From Spirodela intermedia (lineage: Eukaryota > Streptophyta > Magnoliopsida > Alismatales > Araceae): a DNA stretch of 64,000 bases. The DNA lies in assembly GCA_902729315.2 (NCBI GenBank), contig LR746281.1, positions 4,400,501 to 4,464,500 of the forward strand, read 5' to 3'. Below are positions 61,158-64,000 of the stretch, one piece after another (positions within the stretch are counted from its first letter, which is position 1; each line of letters begins with the position of its first letter). The position numbers were made by a program, and so were the translations under genes. A model generated the notes under the pieces. It had not been told where the DNA came from. It searched no databases and saw only the letters and a list, made by a program, of their open reading frames with translations.

Positions 61158-62224
61158 CATATATAGAGGGAACGAGAATAGATGGAGAGGTAGGAGACAG
61201 TGGAATGGGGGAGGCAGAGGGACTGGCGCTTTGATGCAAGGGAATTGTGATGGTGGCGGAGTAGGGCCTCCTCTCTCTGCTCTTCTTTTCTCCTCTATTG
61301 GTCTCCCTCCTAGTGGCCGGCGTCTTTGACACGACGGCCGTTGTGCGACGGTCGAAGCGCGTGGGAGCTACAGGTAGAGAGCTCAGAGGAGAGAGCGACA
61401 TCGAGAAAGATCGATCACGAAGTAACTCCTCTCTCTGTCTCTCTCTGTCTCTCTCTGTTAATTGGTTGACTGGTGACTTAATTATTATGTTTTCATGGTC
61501 ATTTGCTCGCTTGCTTTGGTTGCTAAAGCTTCCTCCTCTTTAGATCTATCTAATTCTTTACTGCATGATACGATAGGGGATTATAAGTCTGATCTCTGCT
61601 GCGCGTATTTCTTCCCGCCATTTGGATCACTTATTTGTGTTTGTATATCATCTCTGAGTCTTCATTTGGAACTTCATTCTCCTCGGTTGATCATGATCCT
61701 CGAGATGTGAAATTCGGACTTAGCAGAATTGTCTTTTTCTTTAGCCTTAACGACAGCCCCAGTCCGGTGGTCTGATCCCTGATATCTGGGATTAACTCTG
61801 ATATAATTCAGCCCGTTCAGATTGTATGGCCAAGAGTTGATTTATGACTTCCGATTCTGATGTGTCTAGTCATTCCAATATCACTACAGTAACCAGGTGG
61901 TCTTCTTCACTCTGTCAACTGCACGTCCACCTGAGTACGCTTGCGATCCATATTGATCTGGAACCTCAGCATGAGTATCTATTTCGAGTTTCAAGTTGTG
62001 GGACAGCCAATCTGCTCCCCTATGCTGCTGCCTAGAATGATCTTAAAATTCGAACGAAAGTCTTGAAAGCAATCTATTTTTTCGTCTGCATTGATGATTC
62101 TCATGTTCTGTTGTAACAAAAAAATCGTAGGAAGTGTATGATTTACATTCCTCAATTTAAATGGCTAGTTTATGCGCTCTCCTGCTTCCTTGTCAGTTTC
62201 AGGTTGTTGATCCAATAATCCAAA

Positions 62225-64000
62225 ATGAAGGGTAAAGATTCCAAACCGGAAAGGAAAAATCCCGAGAGAAGTTCTCGGATGGTCCCCTTAACATTGATGT
62301 TCATAGTTCTATGTGGATTCTCATTTTATCTGGGCGGCATTTATTATTCGGAAAAAGGAAAATTCTCACCGTGGAATGTAGTTCCTGAACCTTCTGCTAA
62401 AACTGCCATAGCTCCTCTTCGCATGAAAGCCATTGCTTTCCCGGAGTGCAGCAAGGATTATCAAGATTACACCCCATGCACAGATCCAAAGGTACACTTA
62501 ATTTCTGGGTCCTCGTTTCATTTTATTCTTCTAGAGAATTGCTGAATCATCAAACAAACAAATAAGACTTTGGACATGATTAATATTTGAAATTTTCCGT
62601 CGTGCAAAAGTAGGGACAAGTAATGAAATAAAAAATAAGATATAACATTTTTTTTGTTATTGCATAAATATACTTCTCCTTCCACTACGTGGTTGTATGA
62701 AACTATGAAAAGTAACAATTGATATCATTACTCTTCCTACTGGCAGAGGTGGTGGAGCTATGGCAAACATCGACTATCTCATATGGAACGCCACTGTCCT
62801 GCTAGAGCGCAGAGAAAGGAGTGCCTGGTACCTCCCCCAGATGGGTACAAGATACCAATCAGGTGGCCGAAGAGCAGAGATGAATGTTGGTACAGGTAAT
62901 ATATTCTTTCTTGGCTTCCCGTCTCTGATGTCATACTCTGAATGCTCCTTCGATTATCATGAAAGGAAAACAGATGAATGGAAGGCAAAGGGACTGCATT
63001 TTAGTGTCCTGTAAATTTTCCTTGAGTCTTAATTATTCACCTCTATTTAATTCATCGGCTGATGAAATTATTTTAAGAATCTTTTTCCTCTGACATATCT
63101 CCAGAAACGTTCCATATGACTGGATAAATAACGAGAAATCGAATCAGAACTGGCTGAGAAAAGTAGGTGAGAAGTTTATTTTCCCCGGCGGCGGCACCAT
63201 GTTCCCCAAAGGAGTCAGTGCATACGTCGATTTGATGCAAGATCTGATCCCTGGAATGAAGGATGGAACTATCAGGACTGCCATCGACTCGGGATGCGGG
63301 GTAACTTGATTTGCCCTCCCTCCTCTGTATCCAAGTTTGACTTTTTCTCGCAACATTTTGATGTGGTGATAACAGTTTCTTCTCTCTGATTGATTCCTCC
63401 GATTCGACGATTATAATCAATGCTTTCATCGAATCCTCCTCTCATCAGATTAGATAAAGTCCATTACAATTTGGTTGCTGCAGGTGGCAAGCTGGGGAGG
63501 TGATCTGCTGGATCGCGGAATTCTCACTCTCTCCCTGGCACCGAGGGACAACCACGAGGCTCAAGTTCAATTTGCCCTCGAACGTGGCATTCCAGCTATC
63601 TTGGGCATCATCTCCACGCAACGGCTTCCCTTCCCTGCCAATTCCTTCGACTTGGCTCACTGTTCTAGGTGCCTCATTCCATGGACAGAATTCGGTAAAC
63701 ATATTTCTTTTCTCTCTCTCTCTCTCTTTATACCCCATGCATATCTTTCTTCGTTAATTCCATCCATCCATCCAACCCCCCACAAAAAAGAACGTTTTTT
63801 TTTTAAATTTCTCCAGGTGGGCTCTATCTCATGGAGATCCACAGGATCCTCAGGCCGGGGGGGTTCTGGGTTCTCTCCGGACCCCCAGTCAACTACGAGA
63901 ACCGGTGGAAGGGATGGAACACGACCATCGAGGAGCAAAAGTCAAATTGCGACGGACTGAAGAAGCTGCTGACGAGCATGTGCTTCAAGCTGTACAACCA
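62225..64000 (+). CDS. PMT-type methyltransferase (QUA2/TSD2 family), 5' part
   Basis: Golgi type II membrane proteins of this plant family carry a SAM-dependent methyltransferase domain and are linked to pectin (homogalacturonan) methylation. Exons: 62225-62491, 62747-62895, 63105-63300, 63484-63694, 63817-beyond 64000; phases close and the gene is truncated by the window end. A short basic cytosolic tail ([18 protein letters not shown]) precedes one transmembrane segment ([20 protein letters not shown]). Family motifs: [54 protein letters not shown], the SAM-binding [31 protein letters not shown] and [21 protein letters not shown]. About 325 residues are present of an expected roughly 600. 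It is closest in feel to the PMT20/21 subgroup, which is an inference. Confidence 0.93.

Noticed and set aside
19690-64000. A gene cluster for carbohydrate metabolism
   Set aside because: The beta-amylase-like, pectin acetylesterase, SWEET and PMT genes are near each other, but they belong to different processes and have unrelated neighbours; chance proximity is the simpler reading.

Overview
This window is nuclear DNA of a flowering plant. Every gene is split by spliceosomal introns, the families are plant-specific (PRONE-type RopGEF, BZR1-type beta-amylase, plant pectin acetylesterase, SWEET, Nodulin-like MFS, PMT-type methyltransferase), and the flanks are filled with Ty3/gypsy (Athila/Tat-like) LTR-retrotransposon debris. 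The very GC-rich exons set in AT-rich repeats favour a monocot, but the species cannot be fixed from the sequence alone. No bacterial, organellar, CRISPR or prophage features were seen.

Layout. (1) 1-16702: a nest of decayed Athila/Tat-like elements. Many fragments belong to one LTR family (ends TGATAAG...CTAAGTCA, full length about 1.6-1.9 kb) in both orientations. There is also a decayed gag/pol block on + (1740-5460), a gag block without pol on - (7251-9991), and a pol-less derivative ending in a polypurine tract and a 1.9-kb LTR (13246-16702). (2) 16703-19690: AT-rich, nothing recognised. (3) 19.7-50 kb: a GC-rich gene island. It holds a RopGEF (+) converging on a BZR1-domain beta-amylase (-); a pectin acetylesterase (-); a small secreted-protein gene or pseudogene (-) divergent from a CCR4-4/nocturnin-like EEP nuclease (+); then, after about 5 kb of gene-poor DNA, a Nodulin-like MFS transporter (+) and a SWEET sugar transporter (+). 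(4) 50-59.2 kb: AT-rich repeats again, with an isolated 1,627-bp LTR (51768-53394) and two further LTR copies. (5) 59.6-64 kb: GA/CT microsatellites and the 5' part of a Golgi PMT-type methyltransferase (+), cut by the window edge.

Seven gene models were assembled by hand from splice signals, reading phase and family homology; six are complete. All exon phases close: RopGEF 577 aa, BZR1-BAM 659 aa, PAE 403 aa, CCR4-4-like 392 aa, NFD4/MFS 593 aa, SWEET 247 aa. The genes are not an operon and no joint pathway is implied, although several act on carbohydrates or the cell wall (beta-amylase-like regulator, pectin deacetylation, sugar efflux, pectin methylation family).

Most interesting points: the BZR1-BAM has Gln in place of the second catalytic Glu and has lost the inner-loop Thr, so it is probably a non-catalytic sensor or transcription factor. 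The PAE appears to use a GC-AG first intron and has an intron that is more than 40% microsatellite. The small secreted gene appears frameshifted at a C5 run. The LTR family carries a conserved 14-bp terminal hairpin and forms an alternating-orientation array at 9999-13245. The SWEET leader contains seven copies of a 40-bp pyrimidine repeat.
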